Under the pieces are notes generated by a model. The model saw only the letters and a list, made by a program, of their open reading frames with translations. It searched no databases and was not told the origin of the DNA. DNA of 64,000 bases from Nicoliella lavandulae (GTDB lineage: Bacteria; Bacillota; Bacilli; Lactobacillales; Lactobacillaceae). Shown here piece by piece: positions 18,058 through 26,147 of the stretch. The stretch covers positions 1-64,000 of the forward strand of contig NZ_JAWMWH010000003.1 of assembly GCF_037546185.1 (NCBI RefSeq), written 5' to 3'. Within the stretch, counting starts at the first letter, position 1, and the number at the start of each line of letters is the position of its first letter. The position numbers were made by a program, and so were the translations under genes.

Positions 18058-18088
18058 TTGACTTAAAGTTAACTTTAAAGTGTATATT
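18058..18088 (+). promoter_or_regulatory. MerR-type promoter and operator of the merR gene
   Basis: TTGACT (18058-18063) and TATATT (18083-18088) have a 19-bp spacer. It holds the palindrome TTAAAGTTAACTTTAA (18063-18078), the same core as in the divergent MFS promoter. This implies autoregulation. Confidence 0.7.
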
Positions 18089-18113
18089 ATTAAACATAAA
18101 GGAAGTGATAATA

Positions 18114-18518
18114 ATGAATATTAAAAAGGCTAGCGAGATCACAAAGGTTCCAGCATCAACAATTAGATACTATGAAAAAGAACATATTATTCCATATGTA
18201 GATAGAAACGATTCTGGAATCCGTGATTTCGATGAACATCTCATTCGCCGCATTAACTTTGCTAAAACTATGCGTGCCGCCGGAATGGAAATTGATGCTC
18301 TCAAAAAATATATTTATCTATTTGATAAAGTCAAAGATAGTGAAAGCGATCAACTACAACTACTAAAGCAACAAAAAGAAATCATGGAAGAAAAACGGGA
18401 TGATATTCAAGCAGCCATTGATCATTTGAACTATAAAATTGACCACTTTAATGATCACATGCAAGCAACTGAAAATGAATTACGTGATTTAGAAAAAGTG
18501 CATAAAAATAAACCATAA
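18114..18518 (+). CDS. MerR family transcriptional regulator
   Basis: A 134-residue regulator. The N-terminal winged helix-turn-helix reads IKKASEITKVPASTIRYYEK, followed by the second helix pair (IRRINFAKTMRAAGMEIDAL) and a long dimerisation coiled coil (residues 75-130). There are no conserved cysteines for metal sensing, so it belongs to the small aldehyde/drug-type MerR group. The ATG at 18114 is used because AAAGGAAGTG lies 7 nt upstream; upstream in-frame starts have no such site. It probably controls itself, the MFS exporter and the NAD(P)-binding gene through three matching 19-bp-spaced promoters. Confidence 0.85.
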   Translation: MNIKKASEITKVPASTIRYYEKEHIIPYVDRNDSGIRDFDEHLIRRINFAKTMRAAGMEIDALKKYIYLFDKVKDSESDQLQLLKQQKEIMEEKRDDIQAAIDHLNYKIDHFNDHMQATENELRDLEKVHKNKP

Positions 18519-18552
18519 AAAATAGCAGCCGTTATCCCGGCTGCTATTTTTT
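18517..18552. terminator. Bidirectional intrinsic terminator
   Basis: AAAAATAGCAGCCG (18518-18531) pairs with its complement (18538-18551) around a 6-nt loop. It separates the convergent merR and NAD(P)-binding genes; the minus-strand stop lies at its edge. Confidence 0.8.
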
Positions 18553-19150
18553 ATGGTCGGTTAATGCCGACACTTGTTTTAGAATATAAATGATCATCAT
18601 TGATGAGTTTAGTTACTAGATCAGCAATCGCCGCTCTAGATACATCATGGCCACCAAACGGTTCATTTCTTCCAGTCACTTCGTAATTAGTACTTCCATT
18701 ATCAAACCAACCGGGTCTGATAATCGTATAATTAAGGCCACTTTGTTCCACAATGTCGGCAGCATCGCGATACTGTTGTAGAAATGGATTGTGAGCTAAG
18801 TTACCACTTGCACCAACCGATTCTGGAATTTCATTATAAATGCCCATTGAGCTGATGAAGATAATTCTGGATACATGTTCTTTATTCATTGCATTCGTAA
18901 TTGTCGTTGCCATTTTGGGTAGATTACCACTAAGGGCCACAAATACTGCATCTTGTCCCTGTAATACGCTGTCTAAATCATTTGGATTAGACGCATTACC
19001 ATCAACTAATTTAACATTTGAAGCGTCAATATTAAGTTGGGTTGCCGAACGTGAAAACAGCGTCAGTTGATAATCATCATTATTTAACAACTGTTTGGTC
19101 AATGCTTGACCTAAGGACCCACTGGCTCCAATAATCAATACTTTTTTCAT
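18551..19150 (-). CDS. NAD(P)-binding protein, NmrA/atypical SDR family
   Basis: A 199-residue Rossmann-fold protein. The glycine motif GASGSLGQAL is at residues 8-17, followed by a strand-helix pattern and FISSMGIY, in the position of the SDR Ser/Tyr region. RPGWFDNG is typical of NmrA-like and atypical short-chain dehydrogenases (NAD(P)H-binding domain). It probably reduces a quinone or carbonyl compound, or senses NADPH. The ATG at 19150 has GAGGTG 6 nt upstream. Its promoter has the same MerR-type layout as its two neighbours, so it probably belongs to that regulon. Confidence 0.8.
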   Translation of the reverse strand: MKKVLIIGASGSLGQALTKQLLNNDDYQLTLFSRSATQLNIDASNVKLVDGNASNPNDLDSVLQGQDAVFVALSGNLPKMATTITNAMNKEHVSRIIFISSMGIYNEIPESVGASGNLAHNPFLQQYRDAADIVEQSGLNYTIIRPGWFDNGSTNYEVTGRNEPFGGHDVSRAAIADLVTKLINDDHLYSKTSVGINRP

Positions 19151-19174
19151 ATTTTTCACCTCATTTATGAACTA

Positions 19175-19205
19175 AGTATAAATGTTAAAGTTAGGTTTAA
19201 GTCAA
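19175..19205 (-). promoter_or_regulatory. MerR-type promoter of the NAD(P)-binding protein gene
   Basis: On the minus strand TTGACT (19205-19200), a 19-bp spacer and TATACT (19180-19175). The spacer holds an imperfect copy of the MerR palindrome (TTAAAGTTAGGTTTAA on the plus strand, 19185-19200). Confidence 0.6.
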
Positions 19206-19243
19206 ATAAAAAAGCACGCATTTCAGTTTGAAATACGTGCTTT
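19206..19243 (-). terminator. Intrinsic terminator of the glutamine ABC operon
   Basis: AAAGCACGCATTTC (19211-19224) pairs with GAAATACGTGCTTT (19230-19243) with one mismatch, followed by a T run on the minus strand. It starts 8 nt after the glnQ stop. Confidence 0.8.
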
Positions 19244-19250
19244 CATAATC

Positions 19251-19979
19251 TTACAATACTTTTTCTAAGAACGTTTGTAGTCGTTTATTCTTTGGGTGGT
19301 CAAAGATTTCTTCTGGCGTTCCTTCTTCCAAAATCCTACCATCATCAACGAAAACTACTCGATCAGCAACTTCACGTGCAAATCCCATTTCATGCGTTAC
19401 AACGACCATCGTCATTCCTTCTTTGGCTAGTTGTTTCATAACTTGTAAAACATCCCCAACCATTTCAGGATCTAGCGCACTAGTTGGTTCATCAAATAAC
19501 ATAATATCAGGCTTCATTGCTAACGCACGAGCAATGGCAATCCGTTGTTTTTGACCACCGGATAGTGATTGAACCTTTGCATCAAATTTTTGAGAAAGGT
19601 TAACTACTTCCAATAGTCGCTTAGCTTGTTCAGCCGCTTCTTCTTTATTTTCCTTGTGCAATTCAACTGGCGCTAACATAATGTTTTTACCAACAGTTAA
19701 ATTGTTAAATAAGTTGAAGTGTTGGAACACCATCCCAATATTTTCGCGAACCTTATTCATGTCCGTCTTAGGATCAGCAATGTTCTTACCATCAATCACA
19801 ACTGAACCAGATGTAGGTTCTTCTAGTTTATTTAAAGTTCTTAATAATGTACTCTTTCCGGAACCAGATGGACCGATGATTACAACCACTTCATTTTTTT
19901 GGACTTGGAAATTAACACCCTTTAAAACGTGGTTGCTACCATAGTCCTTTACTAAGTCCTTAACATCTACTTTAATCAT
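19251..19979 (-). CDS. glnQ: Amino-acid ABC transporter ATP-binding protein (GlnQ type)
   Basis: A 242-residue ATPase of the polar amino acid uptake family. Walker A GPSGSGKS is at residues 33-40, followed by the Q-loop (VFQHFNLF), signature LSGGQKQR, Walker B IMLFDEPTSALDP and the H-loop VVTHEMGF. The ATG overlaps the stop of the upstream permease-binding fusion by 4 nt, so the two are translationally coupled. Together they form a complete importer for glutamine or a related amino acid, probably under GlnR. It acts at the inner face of the membrane. Confidence 0.9.
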   Translation of the reverse strand: MIKVDVKDLVKDYGSNHVLKGVNFQVQKNEVVVIIGPSGSGKSTLLRTLNKLEEPTSGSVVIDGKNIADPKTDMNKVRENIGMVFQHFNLFNNLTVGKNIMLAPVELHKENKEEAAEQAKRLLEVVNLSQKFDAKVQSLSGGQKQRIAIARALAMKPDIMLFDEPTSALDPEMVGDVLQVMKQLAKEGMTMVVVTHEMGFAREVADRVVFVDDGRILEEGTPEEIFDHPKNKRLQTFLEKVL

Positions 19980-21415
19980 AATCTAGTTCTCCTTTCACCC
20001 CAATTAGATAACCAGGTCAATAGCGTAATCACGATCAAGTAAATTAAAGCAATAATCGTCCAAACTTTAAATCCTTCAAGGTTTCTAGCAATAATAATCT
20101 TACCAGTTTGTGTTAATTCTAGAATTCCGATAATGGATAAAATAGAAGTATCCTTTAAAGTAATAATGAATTGGTTAATAAATGATGGAATGATTAGCTT
20201 AATTCCTTGTGGTAGGATAACTTTGAACATTGACTTGGAGAATGGCAACCCTAAACTTCTAGCGGCTTCCATTTGACCACTATCAACCGAGTTAATACCA
20301 CCACGAACGAATGCGGCAATGTAGGCCCCTTCGTTGAACATCAATGTAACGACCCCGGCGATAAATGCTGGAATCTTAGTTCCCGTTAAGGTAGGAATCC
20401 CTGTGTAGATAAATAATGCTAACACTAGCAATGGTAATCCACGGAAAATGTAGATCAACGTACTAGAAAGACCTTGGAAGAACTTGTAAGGCAACACGCC
20501 AAGTAATCCAACGATTACCCCGAATAAAGTGGCAAAGAAAATGGAAACAATACTCAACCAAAGAGTTTGTTTAAACCCACTCCAAAGGAAGTTTCGGTTT
20601 TGCTTAAGAATTCCCATAAATGAACGGTCGTTAGCTGAATCACTGGCACCCTTACTATCTAAGTAATGCTTAACGATTTTATCGTATTCACCGTTTTTCT
20701 TAAGGTTAGCAAGTCCCCTGTTGAACTTAGCAAGTAATACTTTGTTCTTGCCCTTATCAACTGCAAATCCATAAGAACCGCTATCAGCAGGCTTCGTTAC
20801 GATTTGTAGCTTAGTTCCTTGTTTGATACTATATTGCATAACTGGTTGGTCTTCGAAACAAGCAGCTGAATTACCAGTAAGCACATCTTGATACATATTG
20901 TTTGAATCATCAAATGTAACGACCTTAAAACCATACTTGTTTTTAATGCTATTTGCATAAGCAGCTCCGGCGGTACCAGTCTTAACTGCAACTTTTTTAC
21001 CTTTAAGCTGGTTTAGATTTTTAACGCTACCACCTTGTTTAACGGCCATAACAACCCCAGATTTATAATAAGGATTGGAAAAATCAAAGGTTTGAGCACG
21101 TTCGGGAGTAATGTTCATCCCGGCGATCACACCATCAATTTGACCGGATTGGGTCGCCTGAACGGCTGCATTAAATCCGATTGGCTTGATATTAACTTTA
21201 AAGCCTTGATCCTTAGCAATTGCCTTCATCAAGTCAATATCAATTCCGACATACTTGTTTTGATCATTAGCAAATTCAAATGGTGGGAATGTAACATCCG
21301 TACCAATTTGATAGGTCTTATCAGCGTGGGCAGCCGTATTTGAAAAACCGGCTCCAATTAATAACGCAAATAGCGATATTACCACAGCATTAAAGATCAC
21401 CTTTAATTTTTTCAT
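19976..21415 (-). CDS. glnP: Amino-acid ABC transporter: fused substrate-binding protein and permease (GlnPH type)
   Basis: A 479-residue fusion. The signal peptide (MKKLKVIFNAVVISLF to AHA near residue 32) precedes a periplasmic-binding-type domain (YQIGTDVTFPPFEFANDQNK to about residue 255). An HisM-type permease domain with about five helices follows, including the EAA loop EAARSLGLPFSKSMFKVILP. Such fusions are usual for glutamine/asparagine importers of lactic acid bacteria. The ATG at 21415 has AAGGAG 8 nt upstream; the longer reading lacks one. A GlnR-type box lies 90 bp upstream, suggesting induction when nitrogen is limiting. Confidence 0.9.
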   Translation of the reverse strand: MKKLKVIFNAVVISLFALLIGAGFSNTAAHADKTYQIGTDVTFPPFEFANDQNKYVGIDIDLMKAIAKDQGFKVNIKPIGFNAAVQATQSGQIDGVIAGMNITPERAQTFDFSNPYYKSGVVMAVKQGGSVKNLNQLKGKKVAVKTGTAGAAYANSIKNKYGFKVVTFDDSNNMYQDVLTGNSAACFEDQPVMQYSIKQGTKLQIVTKPADSGSYGFAVDKGKNKVLLAKFNRGLANLKKNGEYDKIVKHYLDSKGASDSANDRSFMGILKQNRNFLWSGFKQTLWLSIVSIFFATLFGVIVGLLGVLPYKFFQGLSSTLIYIFRGLPLLVLALFIYTGIPTLTGTKIPAFIAGVVTLMFNEGAYIAAFVRGGINSVDSGQMEAARSLGLPFSKSMFKVILPQGIKLIIPSFINQFIITLKDTSILSIIGILELTQTGKIIIARNLEGFKVWTIIALIYLIVITLLTWLSNWGERRTRL

Positions 21416-21506
21416 GACGATATCTCCTTTATGTAACATAACCGCTACACATTTTTAATTTATATATAATATTTTAGCAGCATTTTTAAGATTTGTATAT
21501 ATTTTA

Positions 21507-21523
21507 TGTCACAAGATGTAACA
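21507..21523. promoter_or_regulatory. GlnR/TnrA-type operator upstream of the glutamine ABC operon
   Basis: TGTCACAAGATGTAACA fits the GlnR/TnrA consensus TGTNA-N7-TNACA exactly and lies 92 bp upstream of the fusion gene start. The rest of 21416-21535 is AT-rich promoter DNA. Confidence 0.65.
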
Positions 21524-21535
21524 TATAATCTGCTT

Positions 21536-21701
21536 TTTATAGCGCTTTCATCGTTTATAAACATTGATTTAATCGTATTTTAAGAAAAGCGAAAAAATTT
21601 TAAAAATATTTTATTTAGTTATGATAGACCGATGCTAATTTAGAACGAATGTTAAATAGTAAGTATTTGGTTAACTCTATTATTCTTTAAGTATTTATCT
21701 A
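21536..21701. repeat. Direct repeat, copy 1 (non-coding)
   Basis: This segment recurs at 22431-22560 in shortened form; both start with TTTATA-x-CGCTTTCATCG and share AATGTTAAATAGTAAGTATT and TTATTCTTTAAGTATTTATC. The two copies flank the secreted protein gene at 21880. TTATAGCGCTTTCA at the start is close to a CcpA cre site. I see no gene from 21416 to 21879. Confidence 0.7.
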
Positions 21702-21879
21702 CATTGTATTTACCATCTACATAATATAATCTAATTCGTTAAATTTAATTTTTATCGACCCTGCATTCTTAATATCGATGGTTATTTTCTTACTAAGAAC
21801 TTATCAAATTGGACAAAACTATAATTAGTAAACTACTATAACGATAGTACTAAAATTTACGAAATGGAGATTATATAAT

Positions 21880-22362
21880 ATGCAAAAATATTTATTTAAT
21901 ACACTTAAGTATTTATTAGTTACCGTTTTAAGTTTATCAATTGTTGGTATGATCGGTAGTGAAACCCATGCAAGCAATTTAAGAACAACGCCTAGCTCAA
22001 TTAGAGGAACTTGGTATAATTACAATAAATTTGTAGATAATGATAATTCTAAATTAGGTAAGCACTTCACCATCCTTAAAATTAATAAGAATAATTTCAA
22101 TTGGAATGGTAATAAAATTAGTAATAACGAGGGTAAGCAATTAAAGGGCTATTACCAGTTTGGTACAGTAAGTGACTTTACTGATGGACTAGCTGCTTGG
22201 ACTAAAAAAATGAAAATTAATGGTAGTTATCAAAAAGTATTAGTAACTTACCAAAGACAAGGCGCATTTATGGTATTTACTAAAAAGCCAATAAAGCATA
22301 ATTATTCATATACATTATCTAATGATAAAATCCAAAACTATCAAGATTACATCGGCAAGTAG
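21880..22362 (+). CDS. Small secreted protein with lipocalin-like opening
   Basis: A 160-residue exported protein. The signal peptide (hydrophobic residues 9-27, cleavage near SETHAS at residue 32) precedes a mature part beginning SIRGTWYNYN. This resembles the G-T-W start of the other small secreted proteins in this window, followed by short strands and many Lys and Asn. It has its own terminator and is flanked by duplicated non-coding DNA, as expected of an accessory gene. The ATG at 21880 is preceded by a GAAATGGAG stretch. Function unknown. Confidence 0.65.
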   Translation: MQKYLFNTLKYLLVTVLSLSIVGMIGSETHASNLRTTPSSIRGTWYNYNKFVDNDNSKLGKHFTILKINKNNFNWNGNKISNNEGKQLKGYYQFGTVSDFTDGLAAWTKKMKINGSYQKVLVTYQRQGAFMVFTKKPIKHNYSYTLSNDKIQNYQDYIGK

Positions 22363-22391
22363 AAGCCGTTTATACAAATAATACCTAACCT

Positions 22392-22432
22392 AAAGGGGCT
22401 AATTTCGATTTAATATTGAAATTAGTCCCTTT
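22392..22432 (+). terminator. Intrinsic terminator
   Basis: AAAGGGGCTAATTTC (22392-22406) pairs with GAAATTAGTCCCTTT (22418-22432), with one G-T wobble, followed by T. It ends the small secreted protein gene. Confidence 0.75.
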
Positions 22433-22560
22433 TATATCGCTTTCATCGATTATAAACAATGTTGAAATATTTTATTTGGTTATGATAGATCAATGCTAAT
22501 TAAGAACGAATGTTAAATAGTAAGTATTTGGTTAACACCATTATTCTTTAAGTATTTATC
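22431..22560. repeat. Direct repeat, copy 2 (non-coding)
   Basis: This is the second copy of the segment at 21536-21701, missing about 35-45 bp in the middle. It runs directly into an IS remnant at its right end. A duplication of spacer plus secreted protein gene, followed by an IS insertion, would explain the layout. Confidence 0.7.
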
Positions 22561-22850
22561 ATTTATATCGTACCTTTTAGAGTTTAATTATTATCAAAGG
22601 AATTATTATGCCAAAATCATGTTCTAAAAAAACATGGATTCAATTGTTGCACTAGCAAAACAGAGACATAGTATTAGTTCACTCACTAAGAATTATAATT
22701 AATTTGGTAGATAAGACATTTAAGAGAATCCAAAACGAACACCAATATTAAAAAGTAATCACTAGTATTGATTGGCATATAATATTATGAGAATAATGAA
22801 CAGATTAACTGAATCAAAATTATATAAAATCAATCTAAGTTATTGATATA
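22561..22850 (+). mobile_element. Decayed IS3-family remnant with internal deletion
   Basis: The left part matches the start of the IS at 38569: ATATCGTACC, a ribosome-binding site and ATGCCAAAATCAT at 22608, then a decayed orfA to about 22705. The right part from about 22770 matches the end of that IS (TTGATTGGCATA, then AAAATCAATCTAAGTTATTGA). Everything between was deleted and stop codons abound. It does not encode a working transposase. Confidence 0.75.
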
Positions 22851-22914
22851 ATAAAATTATTTATTAATGTTAATTTATGTTAAAATTAGTATTAACAATA
22901 AGGAGGTTATACAC

Positions 22915-23343
22915 ATGAAAATTAAGTTAATTATTGTTTCAATCGTTGTTGCATTTATGTCCATGCCAGTTATTGCAAATGCTAGTTCCCTACCAAAGAG
23001 TTTAACTGCTCACAAGTGGTATCAAACTACTGATTTATCCCAGGGTGGATATCATGATAAAACATACTTTAGTAAAAATTCAATGAAAACATATGGTTAT
23101 GATTTTCGTAAGTCACCCATTGCGAAAGGATGGAAAGTATATAAATTTTCAAATATTAAAAAGTACAATAAAAACATGTATGCTGTAGATTCCAGACTTT
23201 CTCCAAGCAAAAAGAAATATAAAATGCTGCTTACGATCAAGGGTGATCAAGTTTGGTTTGCAACAAGAACTAAGGAACACATTAATGGACAGTATGGTTA
23301 TGCTGGACCTACTAGTCATGAAACATTTGTATTAGCTAAATAA
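22915..23343 (+). CDS. Small secreted protein of unknown function
   Basis: A 142-residue exported protein. The signal peptide (MKIKLIIVSIVVAFMSMPVI, cleavage near ANA at residue 23) precedes a mature chain with SLTAHKWYQTT at its start, recalling the G-T-W opening of its neighbours, then short strands ending VWFATRTKE. A strong AAGGAGG lies 8 nt before the ATG at 22915; an upstream in-frame ATG has no such site. It is followed by a long terminator hairpin. It sits in an accessory stretch next to an IS remnant. Function unknown. Confidence 0.65.
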   Translation: MKIKLIIVSIVVAFMSMPVIANASSLPKSLTAHKWYQTTDLSQGGYHDKTYFSKNSMKTYGYDFRKSPIAKGWKVYKFSNIKKYNKNMYAVDSRLSPSKKKYKMLLTIKGDQVWFATRTKEHINGQYGYAGPTSHETFVLAK

Positions 23344-23386
23344 TTTATTTTTAATAGTTACTTAAATCATAATAAAGTACATGAAT

Positions 23387-23435
23387 AGACCCACATAAGT
23401 TGAACTTTTTAGTTCGACTTATGTGGGTCTTTAAT
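23387..23435 (+). terminator. Intrinsic terminator
   Basis: A 20-nt arm starting AGACCCACATAAGT (23387-23406) pairs with 23411-23430 apart from one mismatch, followed by T-rich DNA. It ends the small secreted protein gene. Confidence 0.8.
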
Positions 23436-23832
23436 TGTTTTTTAAGTATTCTAAATCAGAATTATTAATATGTAAATAATATAAGAAAATATTAATATTT
23501 ATGTGTTGACGACTTCTTTGCTAAAAACTCCACACCTTTTTTGGAATATAGAGTATGGCATAATATACAAATGCTTACTAAAATTATAGCTTATGTACAT
23601 CAAAATAGAAGCTTATTATGATACTACATTTTTGCCATATAAAGATACCACTATCATTTTTAAGTTAATAATTACTTATGGCATCTTAGATAAGTTCATC
23701 TGAGCTGATGCCTGATATGATTTCGAAAGTAACTATCGTTTTATTGAATATAATTTACTCAATTACATGCAATATTTTCCTATCCCAAAATGTTCAAAGA
23801 AGTAGGCATCACATAAACATTAATGGAAATAC
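23436..23832. other. Intergenic DNA without a supported gene
   Basis: About 400 bp of AT-rich DNA between two terminators. Short ORFs occur but none has a convincing ribosome-binding site or protein-like composition. It may be the decayed remains of an accessory gene. Confidence 0.4.
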
Positions 23833-23886
23833 AAAAATGGTTCCTGGCATAAGAAATCCTCATTTCTTATGCCAGGAACCATTTTT
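23833..23886. terminator. Long perfect hairpin, bidirectional terminator
   Basis: A perfect 25-bp stem (23833-23857 with 23862-23886) has a CCTC loop, A5 on the left and T5 on the right. It lies 70 bp after the stop of the minus-strand Ser/Asn-rich gene. Confidence 0.75.
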
Positions 23887-23955
23887 GTAAGGAACTATAT
23901 AGCAGTTCTTATTCTCATAATTTTTTACTGCAATTGAAACTTTAATAATTATATA

Positions 23956-24624
23956 TTAAAGGCCATCCCAACTACTATTCGAACCAGCTAAGCTTCCATC
24001 ATTATCTAAGGATGCAGAGTTACCTGAAGCGATTTTATCTTGGTGATTATTAATATAATTTACACCTGATTGATAAGTATCAATTGCATTTTGATACTCA
24101 GAAGTCGTATAACCATCAGACTCATTACTAGTTATAGTATCACTGCCTACACTATGCTTAACGGCACTAATAATCCATCCCAGTCTGTAATACTTGTTAT
24201 TATACTGCGTTGAACTTATTGATCGAGTATAATGATCTGCAGAATCATTATATCCATTACTATAAGCGGTAGTATTTCCATATATATTATTAATAGTAGG
24301 AGCATTATCTAAAAACCATTCTGCTTCTGATGAATAATTGCTAACTGGTGGAATCTGAGTAGTTGAATTTGTAGAGCTATTAGAACTAGCCGAATTATTG
24401 GACGTACTGTTACTAGAAGAACTAACACTAGGAATATTATTATTATTTTCATTCTTAGACTTTTTAGTTCTTTTAGCTTTTTTTGCACGTTTGTGATGCT
24501 TTTTAGTTTTATGATGCTTAGCAGCATTGGCTACAATTCCTTCTGAATTAAAACTAGATAAAGCAACCGGCGCAATCAATGCTGACAGCATAGTTATAGA
24601 CAATAACGATTTCTTAATGTTCAT
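23956..24624 (-). CDS. Secreted Ser/Asn-rich protein
   Basis: A 222-residue exported protein. The signal peptide (MNIKKSLLSITMLSALIAPV, cleavage near ANA at residue 33) is followed by a strongly basic KHHKTKKHHKRAKKAKRTKK segment that could bind cell-wall polymers. A Ser/Asn/Thr linker (residues 65-95) and a C-terminal region with YSNGYNDSADHY and YQNAIDTYQSGVNYI follow. The tyrosine/glycine pattern resembles the region near the C terminus of the giant surface protein at the right edge. The ATG at 24624 has TTGGAGGAT upstream. It is probably a cell-surface protein; function unknown. Confidence 0.65.
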   Translation of the reverse strand: MNIKKSLLSITMLSALIAPVALSSFNSEGIVANAAKHHKTKKHHKRAKKAKRTKKSKNENNNNIPSVSSSSNSTSNNSASSNSSTNSTTQIPPVSNYSSEAEWFLDNAPTINNIYGNTTAYSNGYNDSADHYTRSISSTQYNNKYYRLGWIISAVKHSVGSDTITSNESDGYTTSEYQNAIDTYQSGVNYINNHQDKIASGNSASLDNDGSLAGSNSSWDGL

Positions 24625-24850
24625 AATATGATCCTCCAATATGTAATTTATTATTAAACACTAATATTATATCACTTTATTTAATTATTTAAATAACAAG
24701 ATGTCAATTAACACTTTTATACCCAAGTAAATTCTATCTACATACTTCATAAATTTCATGTTCGATAAATGTAAAACCAAATCATTTAATTTATAAACAA
24801 TAGTGACGATAATTAACACCTTTCATTAACCAATTAAACATCCCTTCACA

Positions 24851-24900
24851 AAAAAATACATCCCAAGTGGTCAAATCCTTTTAACCACCAGCGATGCATT
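24851..24900 (-). terminator. Intrinsic terminator of the aminotransferase gene
   Basis: On the minus strand AATGCATC...GATGTATT and GGTGGT...ACCAC pair in an interrupted stem ending in a run of T. It lies 18 nt after the stop at 24918. Confidence 0.6.
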
Positions 24901-24917
24901 TCACATTCATCTTATAT

Positions 24918-26084
24918 TTACTTAATGTTCTTCATAAATTTTTGAATTCGACTAACGGCTTCTTTCAAGTCTTCAGTACTAGCTGCATAGCTAAGTCGGA
25001 AGCTTCTTTCACCACCAGGACCAAAGCCAACGCCTGGGACGACACCAACTTTAGCTTGTTGAGCTAAGTCTAAACAGAATTGCATTGAATCCCCATTAAA
25101 TGTATCCGGAATCGTTGCAAAAATATAGAAGGCTCCTGATGGGTTAGGAGTTGCAATACCAACTTCATTTAGTCCAGCAACGACTATATCACGCCGTTGT
25201 TTATAAATGTCTTTCATTGGAGCGGCATCATCACGGCCGTTATTAAAAGCTTCAATTGCAGCATACTGGGCAATCGTATTAACACTAAAACTAGCAAATA
25301 CATGCATCTTAAAAATTTCATTTAAAATCGCTGGTTTCGCAAATACTACACCTACTCGCCATCCAGTCATCGCATGGGATTTAGAAAGACCATTGTACAT
25401 AATTGTTTGTTCTGGTAATAACTTAGCGATTGAAAAGTGCGCGCCACCATAAGTGAGTTCACTATAAATTTCATCACTAATTAACAAGATATCATGCTGC
25501 TTGATCACATCCGCCAAGGCTGATAATTCAGACTGATCATAAGTCGCACCAGTTGGATTATTAGGATAGTTCAGAATTAAAGCCTTGACATGCGAATGCG
25601 CCTTTAAGGTTTGTTCTAGCTTATCCGGAGTCAATTTAAAGTTATCATCAGAGGTGTCAACAAAGACCGGTTTACCACCTGGAATTTTAACCACTCCTTC
25701 ATAAACTGGGAAGGCTGGAGTAGGAATAATAACTTCATCCCCAGCATTTAAAATTGCTAGGAACGTGGTTAATAATGCTTCACTTACCCCACTGGTTGCT
25801 AAAACTTCTGTTGCTGGATCATATGATACATCGTATTTATCATGAACATAGTTTGCAGCAGCAGTTCTAAACTCCATTAATCCTCTTGGATTCGTATAGT
25901 GGCTTTCGTTTTGTTCAATTGCTTGAATTGCCGCTTCTTTAATATGCGTAGGGGTGTTAAAGTCCGGTTCCCCTAGCGTAAGTGGAATTAACCCTTCAAT
26001 GCCACTTACCTTTTGGTTAAAAATTGAAATTAAATCCGGTTCGATCTGACTAGCAGATTGACTAATAAATTGTTTTAAGTCCAT
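24918..26084 (-). CDS. PLP-dependent class I/II aminotransferase
   Basis: A 388-residue fold-type I aminotransferase of the aspartate/aromatic group. It has LTLGEPDFNTPTHI near the N terminus and the NYPNNPTGATY motif. LLISDEIYSEL carries the aspartate that binds the pyridine nitrogen, and GLSKSHAMTGWRVG holds the PLP lysine. The final FRLSYA arginine binds the substrate carboxylate. The length is normal. The ATG at 26084 has GGAGGG upstream. It is a single gene with its own terminator. The amino-group donor and acceptor cannot be told from sequence; an aromatic or aspartate aminotransferase is likely. Confidence 0.88.
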   Translation of the reverse strand: MDLKQFISQSASQIEPDLISIFNQKVSGIEGLIPLTLGEPDFNTPTHIKEAAIQAIEQNESHYTNPRGLMEFRTAAANYVHDKYDVSYDPATEVLATSGVSEALLTTFLAILNAGDEVIIPTPAFPVYEGVVKIPGGKPVFVDTSDDNFKLTPDKLEQTLKAHSHVKALILNYPNNPTGATYDQSELSALADVIKQHDILLISDEIYSELTYGGAHFSIAKLLPEQTIMYNGLSKSHAMTGWRVGVVFAKPAILNEIFKMHVFASFSVNTIAQYAAIEAFNNGRDDAAPMKDIYKQRRDIVVAGLNEVGIATPNPSGAFYIFATIPDTFNGDSMQFCLDLAQQAKVGVVPGVGFGPGGERSFRLSYAASTEDLKEAVSRIQKFMKNIK

Positions 26085-26147
26085 CTAATTTTCCCTCCAC
26101 ATGACCAGTTATAATATTTTTCTAATCATTTTACCATTTAATTTTAA

